64,000 nt of DNA from Caldivirga sp. MU80 (GCF_001663375.1 NZ_LCTF01000008.1:1-64000), one strand, 5' to 3'; positions 52,108-60,812 are shown, numbered from the stretch's first letter. Notes: generated by a model from the sequence alone, not told the origin. Program-made: numbers and translations.

Positions 52108-53562
52108 ATGGAGAATTTACTCCGCAGGTGCTGCATAGAGGTTGGGATAGTGACCAGTGGGTCCACGACGACCTACGCCCCAATGCAGTTCTACAAGAAG
52201 ACTGAGGAGTACGCCGTGGAGGAGCAGCTGGCTGTGGTTAAGGATGAGGCTATTAATAACGCATTATTCTTTGGAGCCATAAGGAGGGTGACTAAGCTTG
52301 AACCCATCGTTAAGGACAGGGTTAGGACACCCTTCATAGATAGGCCCGAGATCATGGACCCGTCACTTCTTATGCCCTACACGTCAGCCATGGTTAGGTT
52401 TTACGGTATGCTCAACCTACATAAAGGTACCTTAGATGAGGTTACCCAGGTGGTCACGCCAGGGTCTAAGGTTTACGTCATTAAGGATGGCTCATTCCTG
52501 GGGAACTTCATTAAGCTAAGTGGTAGGATAGGCATTGGTTCACACAAGTACAGTGGCTGGGAGGTTCCACTGGACCCAGCCTACGTACAATACCACATAG
52601 GTGTCTTCGGGGCCACTGGGGTTGGTAAGTCCAGGTTAATCAGGGGGCTTATTGATGAACTACTGAGGAATGGGTTTAAGGTAATTGTGTTTGACCACAG
52701 TGGCGTGGACTACTCCACCTATTACAAGGACTATACCGTTGGGTCTAAGGCGATTTCAATAAGCCCACCAACAATCGCATCGGTACTAGCCTCCAAGGCT
52801 AGGTTGCCTTGGCAGAGTTACGGGGAGTACCTTGAGGTCGCGGTCTTAACCTACGTCATGGGTGAGGGGGATAGGAATGAGCTGGTTAATAGGAGGGTGG
52901 GGAAGTGGGGGAAGCAGGAGTTCCTTAAGCACTTGAGGCAGAGCATGAGTAGGATGAGCGCCAGAGAGGCCACTGTGCATAAGGCTGGCTTATTCATAGA
53001 CTACTTCGTTAATGAGGAATTCTTCGAGGAGTTGAATAAACGCTCCGTTAAACCAGGCGACATAGTTAGGAACTCCCTTGAACGTGGGTTAACCGTAATC
53101 GACCTCAGCCAGGACACGGACCTTGTGGTTAAGCAAGCCATAGTAGCCGATGTTATAAACGAGGCCTGGGACATGGTTAAGCGCGGTGAGGTTAACACAC
53201 CCGTTGGCCTAGTCTTCGTTATTGATGAGGCCCAGAATTACGTACCAGAGGACTCCTGGACCATATGCAAGGATCCAATAGAAACCACGTCAAGGGAGGG
53301 TAGGAAGTGGGGGCTCAGCCTAATACTGGCCAGCCAGAGGATGGCAAGGGACATAGCGGCCAACGTAAGAGCCAACCTGGGCACAGTCTTCTTCAGTAGG
53401 TTACCCACGCAGGGTGATTTAAGGGAGTTAAGTGGCTACATGGACCTAGCTGACGTCAACGAGTCTGTGTTAACGCAACTGGGCATTAGGGAGTTCTTCG
53501 TGGCTGGCCTACTAAACCCATTAAGGAAACCGATACTGCTGAAGATTAGGGAGGTGAGGTGA
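52108..53562 (+). CDS. herA: HerA-type DNA helicase/translocase
   Basis: 484 residues. The N-terminal HAS-barrel region is followed by Walker A GVFGATGVGKSRLIRGL, Walker B LVFVIDEAQNYVPE and sensor/arginine segments SLILASQRMARDIAANV. HerA is a hexameric DNA pump that works with NurA in end resection, and nurA follows with one base between the genes, so the two are co-translated. Rad50 and Mre11, often encoded alongside, are not in this window. A TATA-like GGTTTATATC lies near 52071. Confidence 0.9.
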   Translation: MENLLRRCCIEVGIVTSGSTTTYAPMQFYKKTEEYAVEEQLAVVKDEAINNALFFGAIRRVTKLEPIVKDRVRTPFIDRPEIMDPSLLMPYTSAMVRFYGMLNLHKGTLDEVTQVVTPGSKVYVIKDGSFLGNFIKLSGRIGIGSHKYSGWEVPLDPAYVQYHIGVFGATGVGKSRLIRGLIDELLRNGFKVIVFDHSGVDYSTYYKDYTVGSKAISISPPTIASVLASKARLPWQSYGEYLEVAVLTYVMGEGDRNELVNRRVGKWGKQEFLKHLRQSMSRMSAREATVHKAGLFIDYFVNEEFFEELNKRSVKPGDIVRNSLERGLTVIDLSQDTDLVVKQAIVADVINEAWDMVKRGEVNTPVGLVFVIDEAQNYVPEDSWTICKDPIETTSREGRKWGLSLILASQRMARDIAANVRANLGTVFFSRLPTQGDLRELSGYMDLADVNESVLTQLGIREFFVAGLLNPLRKPILLKIREVR

Positions 53563-53563
53563 C

Positions 53564-54751
53564 TTGTTCGACGAGGGTGACTTCACCATAGACCTATGGG
53601 TTGATCCACCACTACTTAATGCTCTCTTCGAAGGGGCCAGAGACATAGCAGGTAAGCTAAATTTGACATCTGTGATGGGTGAGGTTAATGAACTTAGGGC
53701 CAGGGTCTCGGACAGGATTAACGCAATACCAAGCGTGGGTGGGGGTAGATACTTCACCTATGCCATAGACTCAAGCTTCCCACCATCACCACTGGAGCTG
53801 GTGGGTGGCGTGTTAACCGTAGTAGCCTACGGCTACGTGGGTCAGGTGGGTGGGAGGACTGATAGGTACGTTACAGGTGACGTGTTGTACGAGGACTCAA
53901 GTGATTTGAACAAGTCCATAGAGGTGTTGTCTAAAATCAGGGAGAGGGAGATGGCGGCCAGGTTGTTGAGGGATAAGTTGAAGGGCAGGAGGAGCATGGA
54001 TATGATAATACTTGACGGTGAGATATACGTGCATCCACTCCCCTACAACTTACCCGCCCATGAGGGTGTGAGGAGGAGGGTTGAGGATGTCCTGGAGGTT
54101 ATGCTTAACCTGGCCGAGAGGACTAGGACAACTATAGTTGGGGTTGTTAAGCGTGTTAGGTCAAGGTACCTGTCCATTTACGTAAACCACTGCCTCTCAG
54201 TTAACGATAAGCTGATTGCCAGTCTACTGCTGAATAAGGGCGAGTACATTGACTTAGGCAACTACGGCGAAATACTGCCCAAGTGGATTCAGGTGAACTA
54301 CATGGATTGCGAGGTTAAGAGGGGGATGAGTAAGGATGAGGCTGAGAGGAGGCTTAACGAGGGGCTTGAAAACCTTAAGAGGGTTTTCAACGGTGATGGG
54401 GGTAGGTTAAGGGGTATACCTAAGGTGGCAGACACGAGGCTAGTCTTCTATAAGGCCCCCGTAACCGCGGTTGCAACCAAACTTGAGATACTTGACCTAG
54501 GGGGCTTAGGCATACCCAACATCGTCGGTTACCTGTCATCACAAACAACGAACACGGGTTACCCATACCTACTCGACCTAGTGGACACCTACGTTAGGGT
54601 TGACTCAAGGCTACTGGACTACGTCAAAACACTACTAACCAAGTACGCAGGCTTAGACGTGGAGGATAATAGGGTTAAGGAGCTTGTTAATACGCTTCTC
54701 CAATTAACCAACCCGCAGAAGGCATACCTGTACAGGCAGATGGAAGGTTAA
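53564..54751 (+). CDS. nurA: NurA-domain 5'-3' nuclease
   Basis: 395 residues from TTG 53564, preceded by GAGGTGA. The catalytic acidic residues of the NurA fold appear in TYAIDSSFPPSP near residue 69 and MIILDGEIYVHPL near residue 148; a C-terminal YPYLLDLVDTYVRVD contributes the last motif. NurA digests DNA ends in the central channel of the HerA hexamer. It completes the herA-nurA unit. Confidence 0.87.
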   Translation: MFDEGDFTIDLWVDPPLLNALFEGARDIAGKLNLTSVMGEVNELRARVSDRINAIPSVGGGRYFTYAIDSSFPPSPLELVGGVLTVVAYGYVGQVGGRTDRYVTGDVLYEDSSDLNKSIEVLSKIREREMAARLLRDKLKGRRSMDMIILDGEIYVHPLPYNLPAHEGVRRRVEDVLEVMLNLAERTRTTIVGVVKRVRSRYLSIYVNHCLSVNDKLIASLLLNKGEYIDLGNYGEILPKWIQVNYMDCEVKRGMSKDEAERRLNEGLENLKRVFNGDGGRLRGIPKVADTRLVFYKAPVTAVATKLEILDLGGLGIPNIVGYLSSQTTNTGYPYLLDLVDTYVRVDSRLLDYVKTLLTKYAGLDVEDNRVKELVNTLLQLTNPQKAYLYRQMEG

Positions 54752-54811
54752 TAACACCCACGTGGGTAATGAACGGTAAATTAAATTAACCTTGTAGGTA
54801 AGGAAACCGCA

Positions 54812-55246
54812 ATGCGTGGAACCTTAATCTTAACACTAGTGTTGGTAGCAGCTGCGGCATTAATGCTGGGTGCAGTTGCCATGCTTCACACTAGGCACAT
54901 AGCTAGTGATGAATGTGGCGTATTAATCAATAAGTTAAGGGGGGTAGTTGCCCAGGTTATTAGGGCCTTGAATTACAGTGAGCCGTACGGCAACTGCGCT
55001 GGTGGCTGCACCTCAAGGTTCTATGATGCGTACCAACTGCTTAAAAATAACGTCACCTCACTGATTAACTTAATTAATGAAACAGGTTGCGTTGAGTTGA
55101 ACTTAAGCCAATTAAGGATCTACGTGAATTATGCATTGAATAACCTCACCACGTATAATCCGGCGAACCCACTGATAGGTGTTAATGAGTCGTTGAGGAG
55201 CATGGTTAACGCCTACCATCTACTAAGCCATCAAACCGGCGGCTAG
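54812..55246 (+). CDS. Small secreted or membrane-tethered protein, unknown
   Basis: 144 residues. An N-terminal hydrophobic signal or anchor (LILTLVLVAAAALMLGAVAM) precedes a helical domain with four to five cysteines (DECGVL, YGNCAGGCTS, ETGCVEL) and several N-x-S/T sequons, which suggests a disulfide-stabilised extracytoplasmic protein. A TATA-like TAAATTAACC is about 28 bp upstream. No family is recognised. Confidence 0.5.
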   Translation: MRGTLILTLVLVAAAALMLGAVAMLHTRHIASDECGVLINKLRGVVAQVIRALNYSEPYGNCAGGCTSRFYDAYQLLKNNVTSLINLINETGCVELNLSQLRIYVNYALNNLTTYNPANPLIGVNESLRSMVNAYHLLSHQTGG

Positions 55247-55315
55247 GCTCATTAAGCCCGCTGTTTGGTGAATTTGGCAACAAAAGGCTTATTAGTCCTT
55301 GAGGGCAAGGCGCTT

Positions 55316-55723
55316 ATGGCCAGTAATGGGGCTGATAGAGATCCTGAGATTGATAGGCTCCTTGAGGCTAAGGCTAGGGAGCTGACTAAGAAGATGAAGT
55401 ATAGTGGTGTCGTGGAGTTGAGCAAGGAGAATTTCGATGACTTCCTTAAAACCTTCAGGGTGGCTGTGGTTGATTTCTGGGCGACCTGGTGCGCCCCATG
55501 CTTCATGCTTGAGCCGATAATAAAGAGGCTAGCCCTGGAGATGCCTGATGTCGGCTTCGGGAGGTTAAACACCGAGGAGGAGCCTGAGATAGCCGCCAAG
55601 TACTACGTCATGAGCCTACCAACAGTCATAATATTCAAGGATGGTGAACCCGTGGACCAGGTTGTTGGTGTTGTACCTAAGAAGATATTGCAGGACAGGA
55701 TTAAGGCATACCTGGAGGACTAG
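55316..55723 (+). CDS. trx: Thioredoxin
   Basis: About 135 residues from ATG 55316, chosen because GGCTTATTAG is about 27 bp upstream. The active site is DFWATWCAPCFML (WCAPC), the cis-Pro is in MSLPTVIIFKDGE, and the C-terminal VVPKKILQDRIKAYL completes the fold. An extra N-terminal helix (DPEIDRLLEAKARELTKKM) precedes the domain. It reduces protein disulfides in the cytosol; the following gene starts 10 bp downstream. Confidence 0.92.
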   Translation: MASNGADRDPEIDRLLEAKARELTKKMKYSGVVELSKENFDDFLKTFRVAVVDFWATWCAPCFMLEPIIKRLALEMPDVGFGRLNTEEEPEIAAKYYVMSLPTVIIFKDGEPVDQVVGVVPKKILQDRIKAYLED

Positions 55724-55733
55724 GCGACCTTAA

Positions 55734-56387
55734 ATGTACCCTGTGCTACTTGGCATAAACGGCATGGGGTATGGTGACTTCACGGAATGCTACTTGGAGG
55801 TATTACCCAGGTTAATGAACATGGTTGAGAGGGGGGTTCTGGAGAATAGGAGGCCCCAGTACCCCGATAAGTCATGGTGGTCCATACTCAACATGGAGCC
55901 TGACCCCACCCCCACAGGTGACCCATCGTCAACACTCCTGGTTAAGTTAACGAAGGCGACTCTGGTTAACATACCTGTGGTTAACCCGACCTACGGAGCC
56001 TACAGCATTAGGCTTGATGCAACGACGCCCTATGATGATGAGGTTAACGGAGTCGTCAACACCATAATTAAGTCGGCGGGTAAGTCACCTGTAATAGCCT
56101 CCATAACCGCACCAGACAGGTTCCTCCACAGCAATGGGTCGATTAAGTGCAGTGTCTACAGGGCTATTGACAATGCCATTGGACAGCTGCTTAACAGTGG
56201 CCTATCATCCTTCATAATATTTTCACCATACGGCGAGCCAATTAGCCCAGGTGAGGGTGAGCATGAGGACTACGGCATATACATAGCAACCATAAGTAGG
56301 CCGAGGCATTATGATACAGTCAAGTTGTATGAGGTTGGTATATTGTTTAGGGACCTCACGGAATCCGTACAGTCAAGCGGCCCTTAA
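55734..56387 (+). CDS. Alkaline phosphatase superfamily pseudoenzyme (phosphodiesterase-like)
   Basis: 217 residues. The order of motifs follows type I phosphodiesterase/nucleotide pyrophosphatase proteins: PVLLGINGMGYGDF (normally G-x-D-G), LPRLMNMVERGVL, PQYPDKSWWSIL (nucleophile region), then ITAPDRFLHSNGS with YRAIDNAIGQLL, and FIIFSPYGEPISPGEGEH in place of SDHG. The first metal-binding Asp is Asn and the Asp-His pair is replaced by Pro-Tyr, so one metal site looks lost while the D-R-x-x-H site persists. It is therefore probably not catalytic. It closely follows thioredoxin, a likely co-transcription. Confidence 0.55.
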   Translation: MYPVLLGINGMGYGDFTECYLEVLPRLMNMVERGVLENRRPQYPDKSWWSILNMEPDPTPTGDPSSTLLVKLTKATLVNIPVVNPTYGAYSIRLDATTPYDDEVNGVVNTIIKSAGKSPVIASITAPDRFLHSNGSIKCSVYRAIDNAIGQLLNSGLSSFIIFSPYGEPISPGEGEHEDYGIYIATISRPRHYDTVKLYEVGILFRDLTESVQSSGP

Positions 56388-56398
56388 GCACCAGCCTG

Positions 56399-57313
56399 TT
56401 AAAGTGCCCTCGGTGCCACGTAGTATGTTAATGAACCTGAGGCGAACTCGTACGTTAACTTAATGGGCTTATTGGTGGCGAACTCGATGGTCACGTACTC
56501 GCATATGGGCGCCATCTGACTGTTCATATTTATGATGTAGTCCAGGGAGTAGGATGCCTCATGCCTCTCGCTCACTGAGAATTCCTGGAAGGACTCGTCG
56601 GTACTTTGGTACTGGACCTCATAGTACCTCCCACCCTCCCCAGACGCCTTAATAACGAAGGATTCTGGGTCGGCTGCGAATGTTACAGCGTCACTTATGT
56701 CCTCAGCCATGGTTAAGGCGTCCCTGAAGGCATCCATACTCATCCTAATCCTGACCGGGTAGTCTATCTTAGGTTCAGGTATGTCCTCCTGGGCGACATC
56801 AACGATGGGTAGGTAGAACCTCCTATACATGCCGCTCTCCTTCCCCTTAGAACCGTAGTATATGGTCATTAGGAACCTGTTCCTACCCCTATCAACACCG
56901 ATGTCAACCTTATCCTTAGCCCTAATCCTCCTCGCCAACTTCTTAACCGTGTCGAACAATATGCCAACCTTAACAGTGTCCGTTATGTTAACCTCCTCCA
57001 GGGCCGTGGATGGTATGTTAAGTATCACGAGGGATACCTTGGATGAGTCAACGGCCCTTAGGCTAATCCCATCAGGGCTCATAGTAAACAGGGCCTCATT
57101 TAGGACCTGGGCTAGGCTTAGGAAAACGTACCTAATATCCTTACCCTTAGGGAAAGTGAAGGTGTATACCACGCCTCCACCCACACCCTCCTGGGTAATG
57201 GAGCCACCCCCCTCAGTGGTGGATTCCTCTTCCTCCCCCTCAGCAACCTCCTCATTAGCAGCCTCATTCTCCTCCTCAATATCCTCCCTGTTACCCTCTT
57301 CCTCCTCAGGCAT
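56399..57313 (-). CDS. pcn: Second PCNA with acidic N-terminal extension
   Basis: About 304 residues from ATG 57313, 26 bp after a TATA-like CTTAAAAAG. The first 46 or so residues are strongly acidic (for example EEEEGNREDIEEENEAANEE) and are not part of the clamp fold. The clamp follows: SPDGISLRAVDSSKVSLVIL, YYEVQYQSTDES, and YVTIEFATNKPIKLTYEFAS ending YYVAPRAL. Crenarchaea often encode several PCNAs that form heterotrimers. The acidic tail is unusual and could be a protein-interaction or DNA-mimic segment. Divergent from the polynucleotide kinase gene. Confidence 0.88.
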   Translation of the reverse strand: MPEEEEGNREDIEEENEAANEEVAEGEEEESTTEGGGSITQEGVGGGVVYTFTFPKGKDIRYVFLSLAQVLNEALFTMSPDGISLRAVDSSKVSLVILNIPSTALEEVNITDTVKVGILFDTVKKLARRIRAKDKVDIGVDRGRNRFLMTIYYGSKGKESGMYRRFYLPIVDVAQEDIPEPKIDYPVRIRMSMDAFRDALTMAEDISDAVTFAADPESFVIKASGEGGRYYEVQYQSTDESFQEFSVSERHEASYSLDYIINMNSQMAPICEYVTIEFATNKPIKLTYEFASGSLTYYVAPRAL

Positions 57314-57455
57314 CACCACTATACACCTCGATAACCCTTTTTAAGGTTACGGGCCCATTAAAGAATAATACCATGATGTAGACGCAGCGTTGAATTCGAC
57401 ATTGGGCTCACCCTATTGTAACAGTCTTTTTAAGGAGGAGGGTATTGTAGGGGGT

Positions 57456-58781
57456 GTGGATAAGGTTAGGCTTAGTGATGGTGAGTATGTTAGGATAGAG
57501 GGGCCGGCCATGGTGGAGGTGCTGAGGGGTTCGCTATACCTCCTGGGTGCCCAGTATGAGACTGGGGCTAAGGTGACTATACTTAGGGCTAGGAGGGTTG
57601 TGGCTAAGGCTATTAGTGATACTGAGCTATCACTAGTCCTCGGTCCAGGTGGCTTTGCCGATAAGCCCAAGGCCGGTGAGGAGATGATTGATGAGTGGGA
57701 TAGTAAACTTAACATTAGCCTAAAGGGCTCTGTGGTAGTGGTCATGGGTGCAATGGACTCAGGCAAAACGACGATAACCACCATACTGGTTAATAAGGCT
57801 GCATCAATGGGTTTAAAGGTGGGTGTGGTTGATGCTGACCCTGGTCAAAATGACCTAGGTCCACCCACGACAATAACCTGCTCAGTACTGAAGAGTGGTA
57901 GAATAACCCACCTAAGCTTCATGATTCCACTTAGGCAGGTTTTCATAGGCTCAACTAACCTTGAGGGTAACTGGCATAGGGCTGTTTATGCCGTCACTAA
58001 GCTTGTTGATTACCTTAGGGGTAGGGAGGGGGCTGATTTAATAGTGGTCAACACAGACGGCTGGGTTGAGGGCGAGGGGGCGATTGAGTATAAGAGGGCC
58101 CTTGTAACCGCCGTTAAGCCAAGTTACGTAATAGTCATGAGGAAGGGTGATGAGGTTGATGGTTTGGTGAAGGGGTTGAGCCAGTGGAATACCCTAGTCC
58201 TCAATGCCCCACCGTCTATGAGGGTTAGGGATAGGAATGATAGGAAGATTCATAGGGATATGGGCTACGGCAGGTACCTATCACCTTCAAGGGACTTGAC
58301 ACTAAGCCTAAGCCAGGTTAACGTGGTTAATATGCCCATAACCGGTAGGAGACTTGATGAAAGACTTGCAAGGTTAATCTCAACTTACCTAAAGGTTAAG
58401 CCCATATACGTGGACGCCTTGAAGAACATGGTAATGGTGGTTTCAAGTAGCGTTAAGGAGCCTACACTAAGAAGCATACCAGGTGGCGTAGCCCTAATCC
58501 TTCAACCAAACTGGGAGAACGGCCTACTGGTTGGGCTGGAGGACGTGGATGGTTTCCTGGTTTCACTAGCGGTCTTAAGGAGGATCTACTACAATGCAGG
58601 TAAAATAGTGGTTACAGTACCCAGGAGACTGAGTAATGCCGAACTAGCCAGTGTAAGGAGCATTAGGGTTGGTTCAATAAGGGTTAATGAACAGTTTGAG
58701 GAGGTGGATAAATTCAGCATAATATATAGAGTCGAGAGAATACTAAGTGATGCCCCGTTCCCCTCATCCCAGCGATCCTAA
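57456..58781 (+). CDS. Clp1/Grc3-like polynucleotide 5'-kinase
   Basis: About 441 residues from GTG 57456, which lies 25 bp after TCTTTTTAAGG; the upstream frame to 57390 is not needed. Walker A is VVVMGAMDSGKTTITTILVN, followed by VVDADPGQNDLGPPTTI and LIVVNTDGWVEGEGAIEYKR, as in archaeal RNA 5'-kinases of the Clp1 family, which act in tRNA or RNA processing. The last 10 or so residues (DAPFPSSQRS) are encoded by the left end of an inserted tnpB element beginning near 58752, so the native C-terminus has been replaced. Confidence 0.8.
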   Translation: MDKVRLSDGEYVRIEGPAMVEVLRGSLYLLGAQYETGAKVTILRARRVVAKAISDTELSLVLGPGGFADKPKAGEEMIDEWDSKLNISLKGSVVVVMGAMDSGKTTITTILVNKAASMGLKVGVVDADPGQNDLGPPTTITCSVLKSGRITHLSFMIPLRQVFIGSTNLEGNWHRAVYAVTKLVDYLRGREGADLIVVNTDGWVEGEGAIEYKRALVTAVKPSYVIVMRKGDEVDGLVKGLSQWNTLVLNAPPSMRVRDRNDRKIHRDMGYGRYLSPSRDLTLSLSQVNVVNMPITGRRLDERLARLISTYLKVKPIYVDALKNMVMVVSSSVKEPTLRSIPGGVALILQPNWENGLLVGLEDVDGFLVSLAVLRRIYYNAGKIVVTVPRRLSNAELASVRSIRVGSIRVNEQFEEVDKFSIIYRVERILSDAPFPSSQRS

Positions 58782-59330
58782 TTATTGACTCATCCTCTGT
58801 CGGGCTAATGCCCCCATCCTCGGGGCATCACTGGTCAGCTCGCCCACGGGGCAGGGCTCCTGGGTACTCACAATTACCTCGTACCCAGGACTGTGTAGTC
58901 TTATATTTAAACCTTAGGCTTGTTAGGAAGGCCCTTAGGCATAGGGCACTAGTCATCATTGACGACATTATTGAGGAGTCGAGGAGGGAGTTAATCGAGG
59001 AGAAGCTACCGAGCGGTTTAAGGAAGATTTACCTGGCTGAGACGAGGAGGTTCGTTAAGCTACTGATTGCCCAGCTAGAGTGGTATGGTGTGCCGTATGA
59101 GTTCAAGAGGTTGCCAAGCACAATATGCCCAATTTGCGGGAGTGAGTTAACCCAATTACAAGGCAGAATCATGGTTTGCGAAAACTGCGGATTCAAAGCA
59201 CCAAGAGACAAAATACCAATACACTGGGCATTGAAGGCGATGCCCAAAGCCAAGGTGGGTTCCTCCTAGATGGGAGCCCATGAAGTGTGGGCGAGGTGGA
59301 AGCCCCTAGGCGCAATAAACAAATAAACAC
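58752..59330 (+). mobile_element. Internally deleted tnpB element (group 1)
   Basis: The left end TGCCCCGTTCCCC and the next 140 bp match the copy at 28471. It has hairpin ATGCCCC/GGGGCAT (58808-58814 with 58822-58828), a perfect 10-bp stem TCCTGGGTAC/GTACCCAGGA (58858-58867 with 58881-58890) and a TATA-like TTATATTTAAAC (58901-58912). A tnpB fragment follows, and a right-end hairpin, GCCCCTAGGCG with CACCTAGGGAC, lies at about 59307-59340. The N-terminal half of tnpB is deleted. Confidence 0.6.
58911..59269 (+). pseudogene. tnpB: TnpB fragment, C-terminal half (group 1)
   Basis: The frame encodes LRLVRKALRHRALVIIDDII, then ETRRFVKLLIAQLEWYGVPY, EFKRLPSTICPICGSELTQL and MVCENCGFKAPRDKIPIHWA, i.e. 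the RuvC-II/III and zinc-ribbon half of a crenarchaeal TnpB. RuvC-I and the N-terminal wedge are missing. The first TnpB-like codons follow a TATA-like sequence directly and no in-frame start is suitably placed, so expression as a protein is doubtful. The upstream open frame to 58808 runs through the structured left end and is not protein-like. Confidence 0.65.
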
Positions 59331-59380
59331 CTAGGGACAAACGGATAGGTTAATACGCTGGTGCTTAACTCAGCCTTAGT

Positions 59381-60433
59381 ATGGGTGTTACTGAGCTGGG
59401 TAAGCTCATCCCGGATAACCTAAGGAGGAGGATTGATTTTAACCAACTTAATGGGAGGGTCATAGCCCTGGATGCCTATAATGCGCTATACCAATTCCTA
59501 GCCTCAATAAGGCAGCCTGACGGCACACCCCTAATGGACTCCCAGGGTAGGGTCACCAGCCACCTGAGTGGGTTACTGTACAGGACAATCAACCTACTTG
59601 AGTATGGTGTTAAGCCAGTCTACGTCTTCGACGGCAAGCCACCTGAACTGAAGCTACTTGAAATCGAGAAGAGGAGGAGGGTTAGGGAGAAGGCAGTGGA
59701 GGAGTGGGTTAAGGCGATGGAGGAGGGTAGGAGAACTGAGGCTAGGAAGTACGCCCAGAGGGCCTTATTCATAACCAACGACATGGTTGATGAGGCTAAG
59801 AGACTCCTCGACCGCATGGGTGTGCCATGGGTTCAGGCGCCCAGTGAGGGTGAGGCTCAGGCAGCCTACATGGCCAGTAGGGGTGTTGTTTGGGCAGCCG
59901 GTAGCCAAGACTACGACTCACTGCTATTTGGCTCACCCAAACTTGTGAGGAATCTTACCATTTCAGGTAGGAGGAAACTCCCAGGTAAGGATGAATATGT
60001 TGAGGTTAACCCAGAGTTGATAGAGCTTGGTGACGTACTTAAGGCGCTTAAGCTAAGGGATAGGGCCCAGTTAATAGACCTAGCCATAATCCTCGGCACG
60101 GATTACAACCCAGATGGTGTACCCGGAATAGGGCCCCAGAGGGCCTTAAGGCTCGTACAGGAGCACGGTAGCCTAGATAAACTACTCAACACAGTGCTTA
60201 AGAACGCCCAATTTCCCGTGGATCCATTTAAGATAAGGGAGTTCTTCCTAAACCCACCGGTTAACCAGAATGTTGAGGTTAACTTCAAGGAGCCTGATGA
60301 GGATGGTGTAGTTAAGCTACTGGTCGAGGAGCATGACTTCAGCGAGGATAGAGTTAAGAACGCCTTGGAGAGACTTAAGAAGAGTATGAATAAGGTTAAG
60401 GGTTCAACAACCCTGGACTCATTCTTCGGCTGA
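59381..60433 (+). CDS. fen: Flap endonuclease 1
   Basis: 350 residues. The nuclease acidic residues are in [49 protein letters not shown] and [15 protein letters not shown] (with the helix-turn-helix). The final residues TTLDSFFG form a PCNA-interacting PIP box. FEN1 removes 5' flaps during Okazaki maturation and repair; its closeness to a PCNA gene two loci upstream is consistent with that. Confidence 0.96.
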   Translation: MGVTELGKLIPDNLRRRIDFNQLNGRVIALDAYNALYQFLASIRQPDGTPLMDSQGRVTSHLSGLLYRTINLLEYGVKPVYVFDGKPPELKLLEIEKRRRVREKAVEEWVKAMEEGRRTEARKYAQRALFITNDMVDEAKRLLDRMGVPWVQAPSEGEAQAAYMASRGVVWAAGSQDYDSLLFGSPKLVRNLTISGRRKLPGKDEYVEVNPELIELGDVLKALKLRDRAQLIDLAIILGTDYNPDGVPGIGPQRALRLVQEHGSLDKLLNTVLKNAQFPVDPFKIREFFLNPPVNQNVEVNFKEPDEDGVVKLLVEEHDFSEDRVKNALERLKKSMNKVKGSTTLDSFFG

Positions 60434-60439
60434 TTGCTT

Positions 60440-60700
60440 ATGGTTAACCAAGGCAAGGTGGATTGTTCATACATTGATAAATTGCTTAACCTACTCGAGA
60501 ACCCATTCTCAACCTACTACAGTGACGGTTACCTGAACAGCGAGGGGATGACCATACTAAGCCTCCTGGCCAATGCAACACTGCACGAGTGGCCGTGGAT
60601 GAAACCTCTATTCAGGAAGGTTAGGATTAAGAGGGATTACCAGTCCATAGTTAACCTGGCGAGGGGCATTAGGGAGCTGTGCCAGGGTCATGCCTCCTGA
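60440..60700 (+). CDS. Small protein downstream of fen, unknown
   Basis: About 86 residues from ATG 60440, seven bases after the fen stop, so co-transcription is likely. Mostly helical: KVDCSYIDKLLNLLENPFST, GMTILSLLANATLHEWPWMK, YQSIVNLARGIRELC. Possibly a conserved partner of FEN1 or a DNA-repair accessory, but no family is recognised. Its last 32 bp overlap a predicted small gene on the other strand. Confidence 0.5.
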   Translation: MVNQGKVDCSYIDKLLNLLENPFSTYYSDGYLNSEGMTILSLLANATLHEWPWMKPLFRKVRIKRDYQSIVNLARGIRELCQGHAS

Positions 60701-60812
60701 AGGCCTTAATGTTGTCGATGTAAACTTTAAGCAAATCCCCACTACCACGCCTAAGCAGGAGGATTAGGATTACCAGGAGCATCATGGTGGTGTTCTTAAT
60801 CAACCTAGCCAC
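60669..60812 (-). CDS. Predicted 47-residue single-TM protein
   Basis: From GTG 60812 the frame reads MARLIKNTTMMLLVILILLL and then RRGSGDLLKVYIDNIKAFRR, ending at TAA 60669-60671. This is one transmembrane helix followed by a basic amphipathic tail, the shape of a small membrane-anchored protein. A TATA-like TATTTAACG (minus strand, 60834-60841) lies about 26 bp from the start, as for other leaderless genes here. The short length means chance cannot be excluded. Confidence 0.4.
   Translation of the reverse strand: MARLIKNTTMMLLVILILLLRRGSGDLLKVYIDNIKAFRRHDPGTAP

Noticed and set aside
58808-58912. N-terminal extension of the TnpB fragment through the structured left end
   Set aside because: The residues derive from hairpin sequence and differ completely between the two element copies, so they are not protein-coding.
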